Shown: positions 52,664-58,927, counted from the first letter of the stretch. The stretch is DNA of 58,927 nt from an uncultured Campylobacter sp. (GCF_937973075.1 NZ_CALBWL010000006.1:1-58927); one strand, 5' to 3'. Program-made: numbers and translations. The notes: generated by a model not told the origin, from the letters alone.

Positions 52664-53123
52664 CAATCTTGATTTAGAGATTTTGGAGTATCGCGATACT
52701 TGGAGTTTATCGGATAGACAAGTAGCCCAAGCTTACGGCGTAACTCAAAAAGCGGTAAGGAAGCAACGCACGCAGGGCGCGACTGAATATGTCGAGGGCG
52801 TGCATTACTACTTAAAAGACGTATATCACGACGGCAAAGGCGGAGTTATTGATGCCCCCTGCTCTAATCCACACGGGGGTGTAGACACCCCGCCCGATTT
52901 GTCCTGGGTGTATCCGACGCCTCAAAAAATGGTATTTTGGACTAAAAAGGGCGTTATTACTCTAGGCTTTAAACTGACAGAGACCCCGCAGACGATAATC
53001 TTTAGGGATTGGGCGAGCGATTTTATCCTATCGGCTAAAGCTACCAGCATTCAAGATATCTTAGCAGACCCGCGCGCTGCTGCAGCGGCTAGCCGACGTT
53101 TGCAAGGCATTAGGGCTTACTAA
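52641..53123 (+). CDS. ORF6N/Rha-like phage regulatory protein
   Basis: 160 aa, AAGGAGG ribosome site. The N-terminal region has W-S-L-S-D-R-Q-V-A-Q-A-Y-G-V-T-Q-K-A-V-R-K-Q-R, a DNA-binding-like helix pair. It is followed by E-G-V-H-Y-Y-L-K-D, W-T-K-K-G-V-I-T-L-G-F and F-R-D-W-A-S-D-F-I-L, as in ORF6N/Rha-type antirepressor proteins. The C-terminus (A-A-A-A-S-R-R-L-Q) is unusual and abuts the BRO-N fragment in another frame. Role is probably regulation of the element. Confidence 0.65.
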   Translation: MSAIVKFNNLDLEILEYRDTWSLSDRQVAQAYGVTQKAVRKQRTQGATEYVEGVHYYLKDVYHDGKGGVIDAPCSNPHGGVDTPPDLSWVYPTPQKMVFWTKKGVITLGFKLTETPQTIIFRDWASDFILSAKATSIQDILADPRAAAAASRRLQGIRAY

Positions 53124-53328
53124 TGCAAGCGTGGTAAAAGATGCGATACTATCGGAGTTTGAGCTGGATAAGTTAAACTTAGGTAGCTTTGATACCGGCT
53201 ACGGCGTTAAAGAATTTACTATGATAACAGAACCGCAGCTTTACTTCGTGCTGATGCGAAGCGATAAAAGCAAGGGGCACGCCTCGAATAAAAAGCTAAA
53301 TATCTCAAAAGGATTTAAGGGCGGCTAG
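53080..53328 (+). pseudogene. BRO-N antirepressor domain fragment
   Basis: In the frame read from about 53089, L-A-D-V-C-K-A-L-G-L-T-N-A-S leads into V-V-K-D-A-I-L-S-E-F and M-I-T-E-P-Q-L-Y-F-V-L-M-R-S-D-K-S-K. This matches the centre of the BRO-N fold (D-V-x-x-A-L-G, then I-x-E-x-x-L-Y, then M-R-S). The N-terminal strand lies in another frame inside the Rha-like gene, and the expected W-V-x-x-E-V-L-P end is replaced by H-A-S-N-K-K-L. A start at GTG 53131 would make a truncated 65-aa product. Remnant of a second antirepressor gene. Confidence 0.6.
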
Positions 53329-53365
53329 TATCAAGCGAAACCGCCCCTAGAACGGATAGTAAAAC

Positions 53366-54070
53366 ATGGAAATTTTATCATACCTAAACAAAATATTGGC
53401 TGAAACCCAAAACATTCACATCGATACGATCCGCGCTAGCTTTTTTAAAAATGCCATAACCAAAAAGCGGTTTAGCAAAATTGAGCTGCTTAAAAGCATA
53501 GCCAAAGCGCACGGGCTAAAGTGGCGAAAAATGCAAGACACCAAAGAGATTAAAATCGCGGGGCGTTATGAGTTTCGCGGACTAAAGATAACAGATCTTT
53601 ACGAACTTGAAAATCTTAGCATATTTTACGCTACCACAAAAGCGCCTAATGATTGCCGTCAAAAAGCCATTATCGAGTTTTATGGACTAAGGCAATATCA
53701 TAAGCCCGCCCCGCTACCCCATTTAATAGCAGAGCTGCTAGACGCGATAAATAACGTTTCAAGTATCGACCTTTGTTATGATAGCCACACACCTTTTAAC
53801 CTAGACGCATTTAAGATAATCAGATACGGAAGCACCGCCTATGTAAAAGCAGAGTTTGGCACGCTGCAAAGGATTTATTTTTACGATAAGGCGTTAAAGA
53901 ACGAGCTAGGCTTTCCTTTGTATCGAGCGGAGGCAACCGCACCCATAATCGATTTAAATAAGCCCGCCCTACTACCCAAGACCGAACGCCTAGAACTTCA
54001 ACTACGCCAAGCCGTAAGTGATTTCAAAGACATTTTAAAGCTAGCGACTTCATCGCCGAACAATCGATAA
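53366..54070 (+). CDS. Possible replication-initiation-like protein of the element
   Basis: 234 aa. Central S-S-I-D-L-C-Y-D and R-I-Y-F-Y-D-K-A-L-K-N-E-L, followed by L-Y-R-A-E-A, resemble conserved parts of rolling-circle Rep/Cri proteins (D-x-x-Y-D, then Y-D-K-x-x-x-E, then R-x-E). The N-terminus has a helical region with K-R-F-S-K-I-E-L-L-K-S-I-A-K-A-H-G. I cannot see a certain HUH motif, so the call is weak. It is followed by a hairpin, and the iteron/dyad block lies further right. Confidence 0.4.
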   Translation: MEILSYLNKILAETQNIHIDTIRASFFKNAITKKRFSKIELLKSIAKAHGLKWRKMQDTKEIKIAGRYEFRGLKITDLYELENLSIFYATTKAPNDCRQKAIIEFYGLRQYHKPAPLPHLIAELLDAINNVSSIDLCYDSHTPFNLDAFKIIRYGSTAYVKAEFGTLQRIYFYDKALKNELGFPLYRAEATAPIIDLNKPALLPKTERLELQLRQAVSDFKDILKLATSSPNNR

Positions 54071-54115
54071 ACTACAACCGCCCTATTCTATCCGTAACGC
54101 TATGCCATAAAAAAA

Positions 54116-54137
54116 GGGGCAGATTTAATCCTGCCCC
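54116..54137 (-). terminator. Intrinsic terminator (minus strand)
   Basis: A 7-bp stem (GGGGCAG / CTGCCCC) with an eight-base loop. On the minus strand it is followed by a TTTTTTT run (54109-54115 on the plus strand is poly-A), so it should stop transcription from the small membrane operon. The hairpin can also form in the plus-strand transcript of the Rep-like gene. Confidence 0.65.
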
Positions 54138-54625
54138 CCTTAACGATAAAAATACGCCTAAAATTTACCTCAAACCTTAAGCCAATTTTTACTTTTCTCA
54201 TTTACTTTAAGGTTTGATAAAACGTGTATAGGAAGCAAAACTAAAGCACATAGTAAATGAAAACACAAACGCCCATTTTACTTTTTTTAAAAAATGCCCG
54301 CCCACTCCTATGTTTTGGCACTTTGCTCCGCCTCAAAATCAAAACCCAAAAATGCGATTTAAGTTTCAGACCCCTTAGTATACCCCCTTTCGTTTACTTT
54401 CCCTTTCTCACTTCCACCCCTTTTATGATAAAACAGAGCTCTCAACCTTAAACACTCTCGCGCATTTTTTCAAAAAAGGTGGCGCGCCTGAAAAAGTAGC
54501 AGGTGCATAGGATTAAAATAAAGGGGCTACAAGACAAAAAGAGGGCGCGCCTCATACAAACCGGCTTAAAATCAATCAGAGGGCTTTATTTACGAAATGT
54601 GAGGGTTAAATCAAAGAGCTTTAAA
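54138..54625. other. Noncoding element region with inverted repeats
   Basis: About 490 bases with no supported gene. There is a perfect 10-bp inverted repeat, CAAACCTTAA at 54171-54180 and its complement at 54207-54216. Two copies of the palindrome GGCGCGCC lie at 54481-54488 and 54544-54551. These are candidate protein-binding or replication sites. Confidence 0.4.
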
Positions 54626-54718
54626 TCAGCTTTTGGCACTTAGTTGCTTTATCGTAAACGCTACTACAAAGCCAATGCAAAGCAGGCTAATAACAATAAA
54701 TGCGATGCCGTAAGTCAT
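54626..54718 (-). CDS. Very small membrane peptide, 30 aa
   Basis: M-T-Y-G-I-A-F-I-V-I-S-L-L-C-I-G-F-V-V-A, then F-T-I-K-Q-L-S-A-K-S: one hydrophobic helix with a positively charged C-terminus. ATG 54718 lies two bases after the previous ORF's stop. Third gene of a tight minus-strand operon. Function unknown; a pore-forming, holin-like or regulatory membrane peptide would fit the shape. Confidence 0.45.
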   Translation of the reverse strand: MTYGIAFIVISLLCIGFVVAFTIKQLSAKS

Positions 54719-54720
54719 TT

Positions 54721-54804
54721 TTAAATCTTGCCTAGCTGCAATAATCCAATACTAACAACGAGGAGAGAAGCTACGACAAAAAACACTACAAAAAAAGTAA
54801 CCAT
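54721..54804 (-). CDS. Very small membrane peptide, 27 aa
   Basis: M-V-T-F-F-V-V-F-F-V-V-A-S-L-L-V-V-S-I-G-L-L-Q-L-G-K-I: almost entirely hydrophobic. ATG 54804 is three bases after the stop of the 79-aa gene, whose 3' end supplies an AAAGGCGG ribosome site. The order 79-27-30 aa with almost no space between suggests one transcript. No family recognised. Confidence 0.45.
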   Translation of the reverse strand: MVTFFVVFFVVASLLVVSIGLLQLGKI

Positions 54805-54807
54805 AGC

Positions 54808-55047
54808 TTACCGCCTTTCTTTTAAATTTTCCAAGTCTTTTAAACTCTTAATCGATATTCTAACAAGCAAAAACACCACAACAGATAATGCAAGCGTTGC
54901 CGTGCCAACTAAAAGCACATCAAATAATTCAGCCGTCTTTCGGATAGTAACTAACCAACCTGCCATTGCGAATATTGCCGTAAGCAATAATACGACAATT
55001 GTTTTTAAAAAATCGATTTGTGCTTTCAATCTCTCGTTTTTACTCAT
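54808..55047 (-). CDS. Two-helix membrane protein, first gene of the small membrane operon
   Basis: 79 aa from ATG 55047 (AAGG upstream); the longer frame to 55101 has no ribosome site. It begins S-K-N-E-R-L-K-A-Q-I-D-F-L-K, then two helices, T-I-V-V-L-L-L-T-A-I-F-A-M-A-G-W-L-V and V-L-L-V-G-T-A-T-L-A-L-S-V-V-V-F-L-L-V. A charged tail L-K-D-L-E-N-L-K-E-R-R ends it. Small two-helix proteins of this sort are common in Campylobacter mobile elements; function unknown. Confidence 0.65.
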   Translation of the reverse strand: MSKNERLKAQIDFLKTIVVLLLTAIFAMAGWLVTIRKTAELFDVLLVGTATLALSVVVFLLVRISIKSLKDLENLKERR

Positions 55048-55769
55048 AGCCTTAATATTACACTGCAAAACATTAAAACCGCATAAAACGATAGATGCCA
55101 AGAGAAGCTAAAGGATATTAAGAAACATCATAAGAAAGCATAAAATAAAGCGAGATTTAAACAAAATGCGAGCTTTATCCGACGCCTTAAAAGCAAGGAG
55201 TCGTAGAAAGCCCCTAAAATAGCCTATTCGTCCGATAGCGCAATTTTGCGCCGCCGCAGCAATGCCCCAAATATCGCCATTCGCTAAAAACGAATAATGC
55301 AATAGCAAAAAAGGAATGATGGGCTAAATTTAACTTAGGGCATAAAGACGCCCCCTGAATTAAAAAGGGGTGGGGTGGTATTAAACTCATACCCTTTGGA
55401 TTTCTCAAAAAAGAGAAACGCATTATTCAAAAAATCCTGAAAAAGGGCTATCGCTAAAAATTGGAAAAGCTAACGCTCTTAAAATTTAGGGCGTTAAAGG
55501 TGTAGGTATCAAATACCCCCACCTTTTTAAACTCTGTATTCCTTGTTAAAGCTACCTACATTTAACGTAGGGAGCTAAACGCAATTTACGTAAATGTCAA
55601 GGCAATTTAGATTTCTCAACCAACGCAATTTTGCGCCCGTTAAAGCTAGGTGAGTTTTATTCATAGAGCTAAACGAGATTTACGTAACTGACAAATTGTC
55701 ATTTACGTAAAAGCTTTAGGCGGCGAATACTATGTAACGGATATGTAACAGATAAAGGAGGCGATGAGG
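55048..55769. other. Noncoding region with iterons and a 31-bp dyad (possible origin)
   Basis: No supported gene in about 720 bases. There are two direct copies of GAGCTAAACG..ATTTACGTAA..TG at 55572-55600 and 55666-55694. A near-perfect dyad spans 55680-55710 (TTACGTAA..TGACAA and its complement, 14 of 15 pairs). Two tandem TATGTAAC..GA copies lie near 55731-55751. This looks like a binding or origin region. Confidence 0.45.
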
Positions 55770-55976
55770 TTAGATGTCTTTAGTTAGCTCTTTGATTTTT
55801 TCGTAGCGTGTGGATTTTTCATAGTATATTAAAAATGGCTCAACCCAAGACGGGATAGGTTTTTTTTCGTTATTCCAATTGTATATGCTACCCGCGCTTA
55901 ATTTTGTTAAATTTGCAAAATCATTAACCGATAAACCTAGGTCGCTTAATCTCTTTAAAAAATCACTTTTTAGCAT
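55770..55976 (-). CDS. XRE-like HTH repressor
   Basis: 68 aa. L-S-D-L-G-L-S-V-N-D-F-A-N-L-T-K-L-S-A-G-S-I-Y-N-W is a helix-turn-helix of the Cro/CI type. The C-terminus is short, without a dimerisation or protease domain. Divergent from the small-protein operon at 56146, it shares a regulatory region with paired consensus promoters. Likely the master repressor of the element. Confidence 0.75.
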   Translation of the reverse strand: MLKSDFLKRLSDLGLSVNDFANLTKLSAGSIYNWNNEKKPIPSWVEPFLIYYEKSTRYEKIKELTKDI

Positions 55977-56000
55977 TTTCGCCCCTTTAAATTTTAGCTA

Positions 56001-56029
56001 ATTGTATCATTTTTAATCATAAATGTAAA
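56001..56029 (-). promoter_or_regulatory. Sigma70 promoter for the XRE-like repressor
   Basis: On the minus strand: -35 TTTACA (56024-56029), 17-base spacer, -10 TACAAT (56001-56006). Ideal spacing; 25 bases upstream of the repressor ATG at 55976. Confidence 0.65.
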
Positions 56030-56067
56030 ATATTATCTAAATACTTCATCAAAGATTGCAAAAATGC

Positions 56068-56096
56068 TTGACTTATTAAATTAAAGATGATATGAT
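56068..56096 (+). promoter_or_regulatory. Sigma70 promoter for the small-protein operon
   Basis: -35 TTGACT (56068-56073), 17-base spacer, -10 TATGAT (56091-56096), 49 bases before the ATG at 56146. The sequence around the -10 (TTAAAGATGATATGATT) is repeated in inverted form at the opposite promoter (TTAAAAATGATACAATT), suggesting a shared operator. Confidence 0.7.
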
Positions 56097-56145
56097 TCTA
56101 TCAAATATTTAACTAAAGATGAGAGTTTTACCATAAGGAGCTAAA

Positions 56146-56406
56146 ATGCAACACAACCATTCAACAAGGCAAGGGTTTTCACAATTCCTAGCCACATACG
56201 AGAGCGCGCAGGACTGCGCTTATGACCTATTCGCTAAGCTTACGGAGCTATCTAACGCTTATGACGCCCTAGAGGTGAAAGCGGACGAAGCCACGCAAAG
56301 CCTAGCAAGGATTGAGCGCATAGCTCGTTTATGCGAGAGTGGCGCACTAGAGCAGGAGGCGCTTTATCGTGTGGTAAAGCAAAACACAAATCAGCAAGGA
56401 GCTTAA
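56146..56406 (+). CDS. Element-specific small protein, C-A-Y-D-L-F family
   Basis: 86 aa, strong AAGGAGC ribosome site. S-A-Q-D-C-A-Y-D-L-F-A-K-L-T-E-L and D-A-L-E-V-K-A-D-E-A match the 93-aa protein at 52147 in order and spacing. Predicted coiled coil. First gene of the operon driven by the consensus promoter. Function unknown. Confidence 0.7.
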   Translation: MQHNHSTRQGFSQFLATYESAQDCAYDLFAKLTELSNAYDALEVKADEATQSLARIERIARLCESGALEQEALYRVVKQNTNQQGA

Positions 56407-56407
56407 G

Positions 56408-56755
56408 ATGATTTTAAATGACACAGACAGATCAGCAAGCAAAGAGAGTTTTAACAATCTTATTAAACAAAACAATGGTGGTGGCGATGAGGTAAGCGAA
56501 CAGGCGATTTACAACGTCGCTTACTTAATCTATTGTAGCAATATCCACACGCTAAGACAGCTAAAAGATAGTGAGCAAAGCATTCAGACCCTGCTAGCCG
56601 ATAAGATAATCCTAGAGGATAGAAACAAGAAACTAAGCAAGCTCTACAATGAACTGCACCTAAAATGGTGCGAGACCTGCGACGAGCTTTACGAAGTGCA
56701 GCAGGAGCGCGACGAACTTAAAAACAAACTAAGCGAAAGGGCGAGCAATGAATAA
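56408..56755 (+). CDS. Element-specific coiled-coil protein
   Basis: 115 aa. A-I-Y-N-V-A-Y-L-I-Y-C-S-N-I-H is a weak relative of the A-Y-D-L-F motif; then Q-S-I-Q-T-L-L-A-D-K and a coiled coil Y-E-V-Q-Q-E-R-D-E-L-K-N-K-L-S. AAGGAGC ribosome site. The end overlaps the next gene by 8 bases at a GGGCGAGCAATG junction. Confidence 0.65.
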   Translation: MILNDTDRSASKESFNNLIKQNNGGGDEVSEQAIYNVAYLIYCSNIHTLRQLKDSEQSIQTLLADKIILEDRNKKLSKLYNELHLKWCETCDELYEVQQERDELKNKLSERASNE

Positions 56756-57122
56756 AAGAGACTTTAATATCGCTTTGAAGTATTTGGCTAAGGGCGCAGA
56801 CGCGCCCAGCTACGAACAGCTAAAAGATTTCGCCTTTAGGCTATGGACTAGTCTGCATAAGCGCGAGCTAAAGCGAACCGCAGACGATAAGCAAAGGGCT
56901 AAATTTAAAGCCGAGATAGCTAAGCGAGCGCAGGATATGGACGAAGCGCGGGCGACATTTGAAGCAGGCTTACAAGCTTACCGCCTATTCAACTACTACG
57001 CGAGCGAATGCGAAAAGCTAGAGGAGCGCATAAGCTATCTTTACGAGCAAGCGGGCGCGTTACAAGACGAAGCGGAGTCTAGAGGTAGCTACAAATGGCA
57101 CACTCCGCTAAAAGGCGCGTAG
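56748..57122 (+). CDS. Element-specific helical protein
   Basis: 124 aa. L-K-D-F-A-F-R-L-W-T-S-L-H-K-R resembles the motif of its neighbours. Long helices with K-R-A-Q-D-M-D-E-A-R-A-T-F-E-A-G and Y-E-Q-A-G-A-L-Q-D-E-A-E follow. Last gene of the operon, followed by a hairpin. Function unknown. Confidence 0.65.
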   Translation: MNKRDFNIALKYLAKGADAPSYEQLKDFAFRLWTSLHKRELKRTADDKQRAKFKAEIAKRAQDMDEARATFEAGLQAYRLFNYYASECEKLEERISYLYEQAGALQDEAESRGSYKWHTPLKGA

Positions 57123-57130
57123 ACATTTAG

Positions 57131-57155
57131 GGGAGTGAGTTAAATCACAGCTCCC
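57131..57155 (+). terminator. Terminator of the small-protein operon
   Basis: GGGAG at 57131-57135 pairs with CTCCC at 57151-57155, with an inner GTGA/TCAC pairing; TTTATT follows. Eight bases after the stop. Confidence 0.6.
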
Positions 57156-57713
57156 TTTATTAAAACTTTAAGCAAACGCCTAAACTCTATCCCATTAATC
57201 CGCATATCTAAAATCACGGGGAGGGTTAAACAGATTTTGCACCCGGTAGGTGTAAAATAGGTGTAAGGGAAAAGGCATATATGAATAGCAGTTTAGGATT
57301 TCTTAAAGTCGTTTAAACTCCCATTCTAGCGAGGTTTGAGAAGGGTTTAGAAGGCAAAAAAATGCCTGAAACTTAAATTATTTACTTTTTGTTTATTAAA
57401 GGCTCTAACCCCCCTTTTATCGTGCTTTGCTTATTACCCTGTGTCAAAATGAGACAAAACGCATAAACGCTTAAGAGCTAAAATTTAGGTGCAAAAAAAT
57501 CATATGCGCTAGCAAGAACTTAAACTACCATACGAACTAAGCCTAAACGATACCCTGCACAAAAAAGACCCTCCCCACCCCCAAAACGCAAGCGCAAAAA
57601 TTGATATATCATCCCCCAAAATTTTATCTAAATTTTAAACTCGGGTGCCCTTATCAAACCCTAAGCCTCAAGAAGTTAAAATATCTCTAGGATTTTAAAA
57701 TAAAGGCTAAGAA
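57156..57713. other. Noncoding region between the small-protein operon and the toxin-antitoxin pair
   Basis: About 560 bases. Two AGGTGTAA words lie near 57249-57268. A very short frame M-N-S-S-L-G-F-L-K-V-V (ATG 57281) has a possible AAAAGG site. A hairpin GGCA-A6-TGCC lies near 57354-57368. The antitoxin promoter should be at the right end, but I cannot mark it. Confidence 0.35.
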
Positions 57714-58067
57714 ATGCAGACCCTAACCATACGAACGGACGAGACCATAATGCGCCAGCTCGTAGCCATAGGCAAGATTTTAGCTAGCAGCGCGAATGCA
57801 AGCTTTGAGACGCTTACGACCGAACTAACGGACGAATACGCCAAAGAGTTAAACGCTCGTGCGGACGAAGCCCTAAAAGGCAAAGGGCTAATAGACGAAG
57901 CGAGCGCACGCGATACGATAGAGCAAAAAAGCGAATATCCAATTTATGACGACGGCAAAACTATGGAGCAAAGGATTGCAGACTACAAAGCAGACATAGA
58001 AGCTATCAGGCGCGGCGAGCTTAAAACCTATCCGCTAGAGACGTTAAAAGCCGAGATGGAAAAATGA
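57714..58067 (+). CDS. Type II antitoxin
   Basis: 117 aa, acidic and helical. T-L-T-I-R-T-D-E-T-I-M-R-Q-L is a ribbon-helix-helix-like N-terminus. The C-terminal part (Y-D-D-G-K-T-M-E-Q-R-I-A-D-Y-K-A-D-I-E-A-I-R-R-G) has the shape of a toxin-wrapping tail. Its stop overlaps the next gene's ATG (ATGA). Likely autorepresses the operon. Ribosome site AAAGG before ATG 57714. Confidence 0.8.
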   Translation: MQTLTIRTDETIMRQLVAIGKILASSANASFETLTTELTDEYAKELNARADEALKGKGLIDEASARDTIEQKSEYPIYDDGKTMEQRIADYKADIEAIRRGELKTYPLETLKAEMEK

Positions 58068-58342
58068 TAATCAAGCGCACGGCGCGTTTTAACCGCGAGC
58101 TAAAGGCGATATTCAACTTTATCGCAAAGGACAGCCCGAGCGGGGCGCGAGCGTTTAGAGATGAACTTATCTTAAAGCTACAAACTACGAGCGCTAATCC
58201 CTTTATGTATCGTAAATCCGTGAGCTTTGATGACGAGAACATACGAGATTTAATCTTTAAAGGCTACGTTATCCCGTATCTAATAGAGAGCGAGACGATT
58301 TACATTTTAGGCATCTACAAAGCTAACGAGTGGCAAGAGTGA
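58064..58342 (+). CDS. RelE/ParE-family toxin
   Basis: 92 aa. R-F-N-R-E-L-K-A-I-F-N-F-I-A-K-D-S-P-S-G-A-R-A-F and the C-terminal I-R-D-L-I-F-K-G-Y-V-I-P-Y-L-I, then I-Y-I-L-G-I-Y-K, are characteristic of the ParE/RelE fold. The product would either cleave ribosomal mRNA or inhibit gyrase; which one is not decidable by eye. Directly downstream of the antitoxin with a 4-base overlap. Confidence 0.85.
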   Translation: MIIKRTARFNRELKAIFNFIAKDSPSGARAFRDELILKLQTTSANPFMYRKSVSFDDENIRDLIFKGYVIPYLIESETIYILGIYKANEWQE

Positions 58343-58653
58343 AACGATTAAAACGGCTTAGTTTCACAAAAAAACCTTAATTAAGTTTCGAGCTAAAAAA
58401 TCTGTGAAATTTCTCAATTCTTAAGAGAGATTTAGCCGTTTAAGCTTGCGAAACTTAAAAACTGCAAAACTTCTAAATCGTAAAGCCCTATTCTAGGACA
58501 CTTGCTCGCCTTTAATATTGAAAAGTAAACTTTTCATTATCGCATTTTTGAAGCTTAAAAACTTAATCGTCCAAAAAATATTTGAAAAATATTTTTGCCG
58601 TTTTTATCGTCGAAACAACGTATTATTGGGCCTATTAATGACATCGTCAAGTC
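58343..58653. other. Right end of the element, noncoding
   Basis: About 310 bases. An imperfect inverted repeat includes AACGGCT near 58348 and AGCCGTT near 58434. One AAAAATATTTTT word at 58584-58600 matches those in the left attachment region. No gene. Confidence 0.4.
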
Positions 58654-58667
58654 GCCTCTAACCACCA
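58654..58667 (+). repeat. Attachment-site repeat, right copy (attR core)
   Basis: GCCTCTAACCACCA, identical to the end of tRNA-Phe at 48863-48876. The 260 bases beyond it to the window edge show no recognisable gene. Confidence 0.85.
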
Positions 58668-58927
58668 CTAAGTCTTTTCTTTTTACTTTCATTTAATTCC
58701 GATATATAGGTGCTTATTTCATGTTTCGATTACTTTTCTTTCTTTTTATTTTTGTTTGTAATATAATTATTTCTGAAAAAATAAGGATCCTCTTGTGGTC
58801 TTTTTAGCCGTCAGGCTCGCGCTACGCTATACACTTTGATCAGATAAACCCACTGCCGCTTCTGCAAAATTGCCGCCCTAAACCGCTATGATTTCTTATG
58901 GCTTGACTTTAGCATACACGATTTCTA

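Larger units (their letters stand above)
48877..58667 (+). mobile_element. Integrative element of about 9.8 kb in tRNA-Phe
   Basis: Bounded by the 14-bp tRNA 3'-end repeat. A tyrosine integrase lies just inside the left end, and an AlpA-like regulator, repressor, antirepressor-like genes, a weak Rep-like gene and a toxin-antitoxin pair lie inside. There are no visible capsid, portal, terminase, tail, relaxase-complex or type IV secretion genes. Several internal genes overlap each other by a few bases in compact operons. The interior uses more Lys/Asp-rich small proteins than the chromosome. Best described as a satellite-like or plasmid-derived element; whether it excises is unknown. Confidence 0.85.

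Noticed and set aside
54141..54625. CRISPR-like or tandem repeat array
   Set aside because: The repeats are isolated palindromes, without regular repeat-spacer structure.
55108..55423. Minus-strand ORFs of 66 and 69 codons in the iteron region
   Set aside because: They overlap each other in different frames, have no ribosome site and cover repeat DNA.
57281..57316. 11-codon ORF M-N-S-S-L-G-F-L-K-V-V in the element
   Set aside because: Too short to judge; only a possible AAAAGG site, so I mention it inside the noncoding entry only.
58668..58927. Possible gene remnant right of the element
   Set aside because: No frame longer than about 30 codons and no recognisable motif up to the window edge.

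Overview
The window looks like a chromosome segment of a Campylobacter species from the higher-GC, mostly oral group; C. gracilis, C. showae or C. rectus would fit, and I lean to C. gracilis on base composition alone. The reasons are the gene orders gapA-pgk-tpiA-(fabI), rny / 5-FTHF cyclo-ligase / thioredoxin lipoprotein / ftsY, and murD-mraY-gpmI-fabG-acpP-fabF-accA, which I remember from C. jejuni. TaaaATTTta-like words are also extremely frequent between and inside genes. Species is inference; family assignments rest on motifs seen in the translations.

Layout. 1-5400 (minus): a surface-polysaccharide cluster with a glycosyltransferase (cut by the window edge), a polysaccharide pyruvyl transferase, an F420-hydrogenase-beta-like iron-sulfur protein, a Wzx-type flippase and GalE. 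5450-7770 (minus): a periplasmic ATP-dependent DNA ligase (LigE type), a PolB-like 3'-5' exonuclease and a tiny coupled ORF. 8376-12423 (minus): fabI, then tpiA-pgk-gapA. 12561-15445: an MliC-like lipoprotein, an unknown protein, and a secreted barnase / barstar pair coupled to a DedA gene. 15923-20143: SYLF protein, rny, 5-FTHF cyclo-ligase, thioredoxin lipoprotein, ftsY. 20301-22066: a DUF1963-like gene split by a homopolymer frameshift. 22259-34831: brnQ, radA, a membrane protein, three tandem amino-acid-binding proteins without permease genes, ung, a DJ-1/PfpI protein, thyX, a nitroreductase and unknowns. 34953-37957: two tandem NSS-family symporters. 39262-48246: rho, then fatty-acid synthesis genes (accA, fabF, acpP, fabG), gpmI, and divergently mraY-(small ORF)-murD.

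48801-58667 is the most interesting part: tRNA-Phe followed by a compact integrative element of about 9.8 kb. It is bounded by a perfect 14-bp copy of the tRNA 3' end (48863-48876 and 58654-58667), so both ends are visible. It encodes a P4-type tyrosine integrase, an AlpA/Xis-like HTH protein, a family of small related proteins in two operons, an ORF6N/Rha-like protein next to a broken BRO-N fragment, a protein with weak similarity to rolling-circle Rep proteins, and a minus-strand operon of three very small membrane proteins (79, 27 and 30 aa). It also has an XRE-like repressor with a near-consensus divergent sigma70 promoter pair, an iteron/dyad block, and a RelE/ParE-type toxin-antitoxin pair at its right end. 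No capsid, terminase, portal or conjugation gene is visible. It could therefore be a satellite or plasmid-derived element that relies on a helper.

A second theme is a shared Asn/Ser/Gln-rich low-complexity expansion, reading Glu/Gln-Asn-Ser in the same codon phase, inserted in several unrelated host proteins: the F420-like protein, the exonuclease and MurD clearly, and the barnase and DUF1963-like proteins more weakly.
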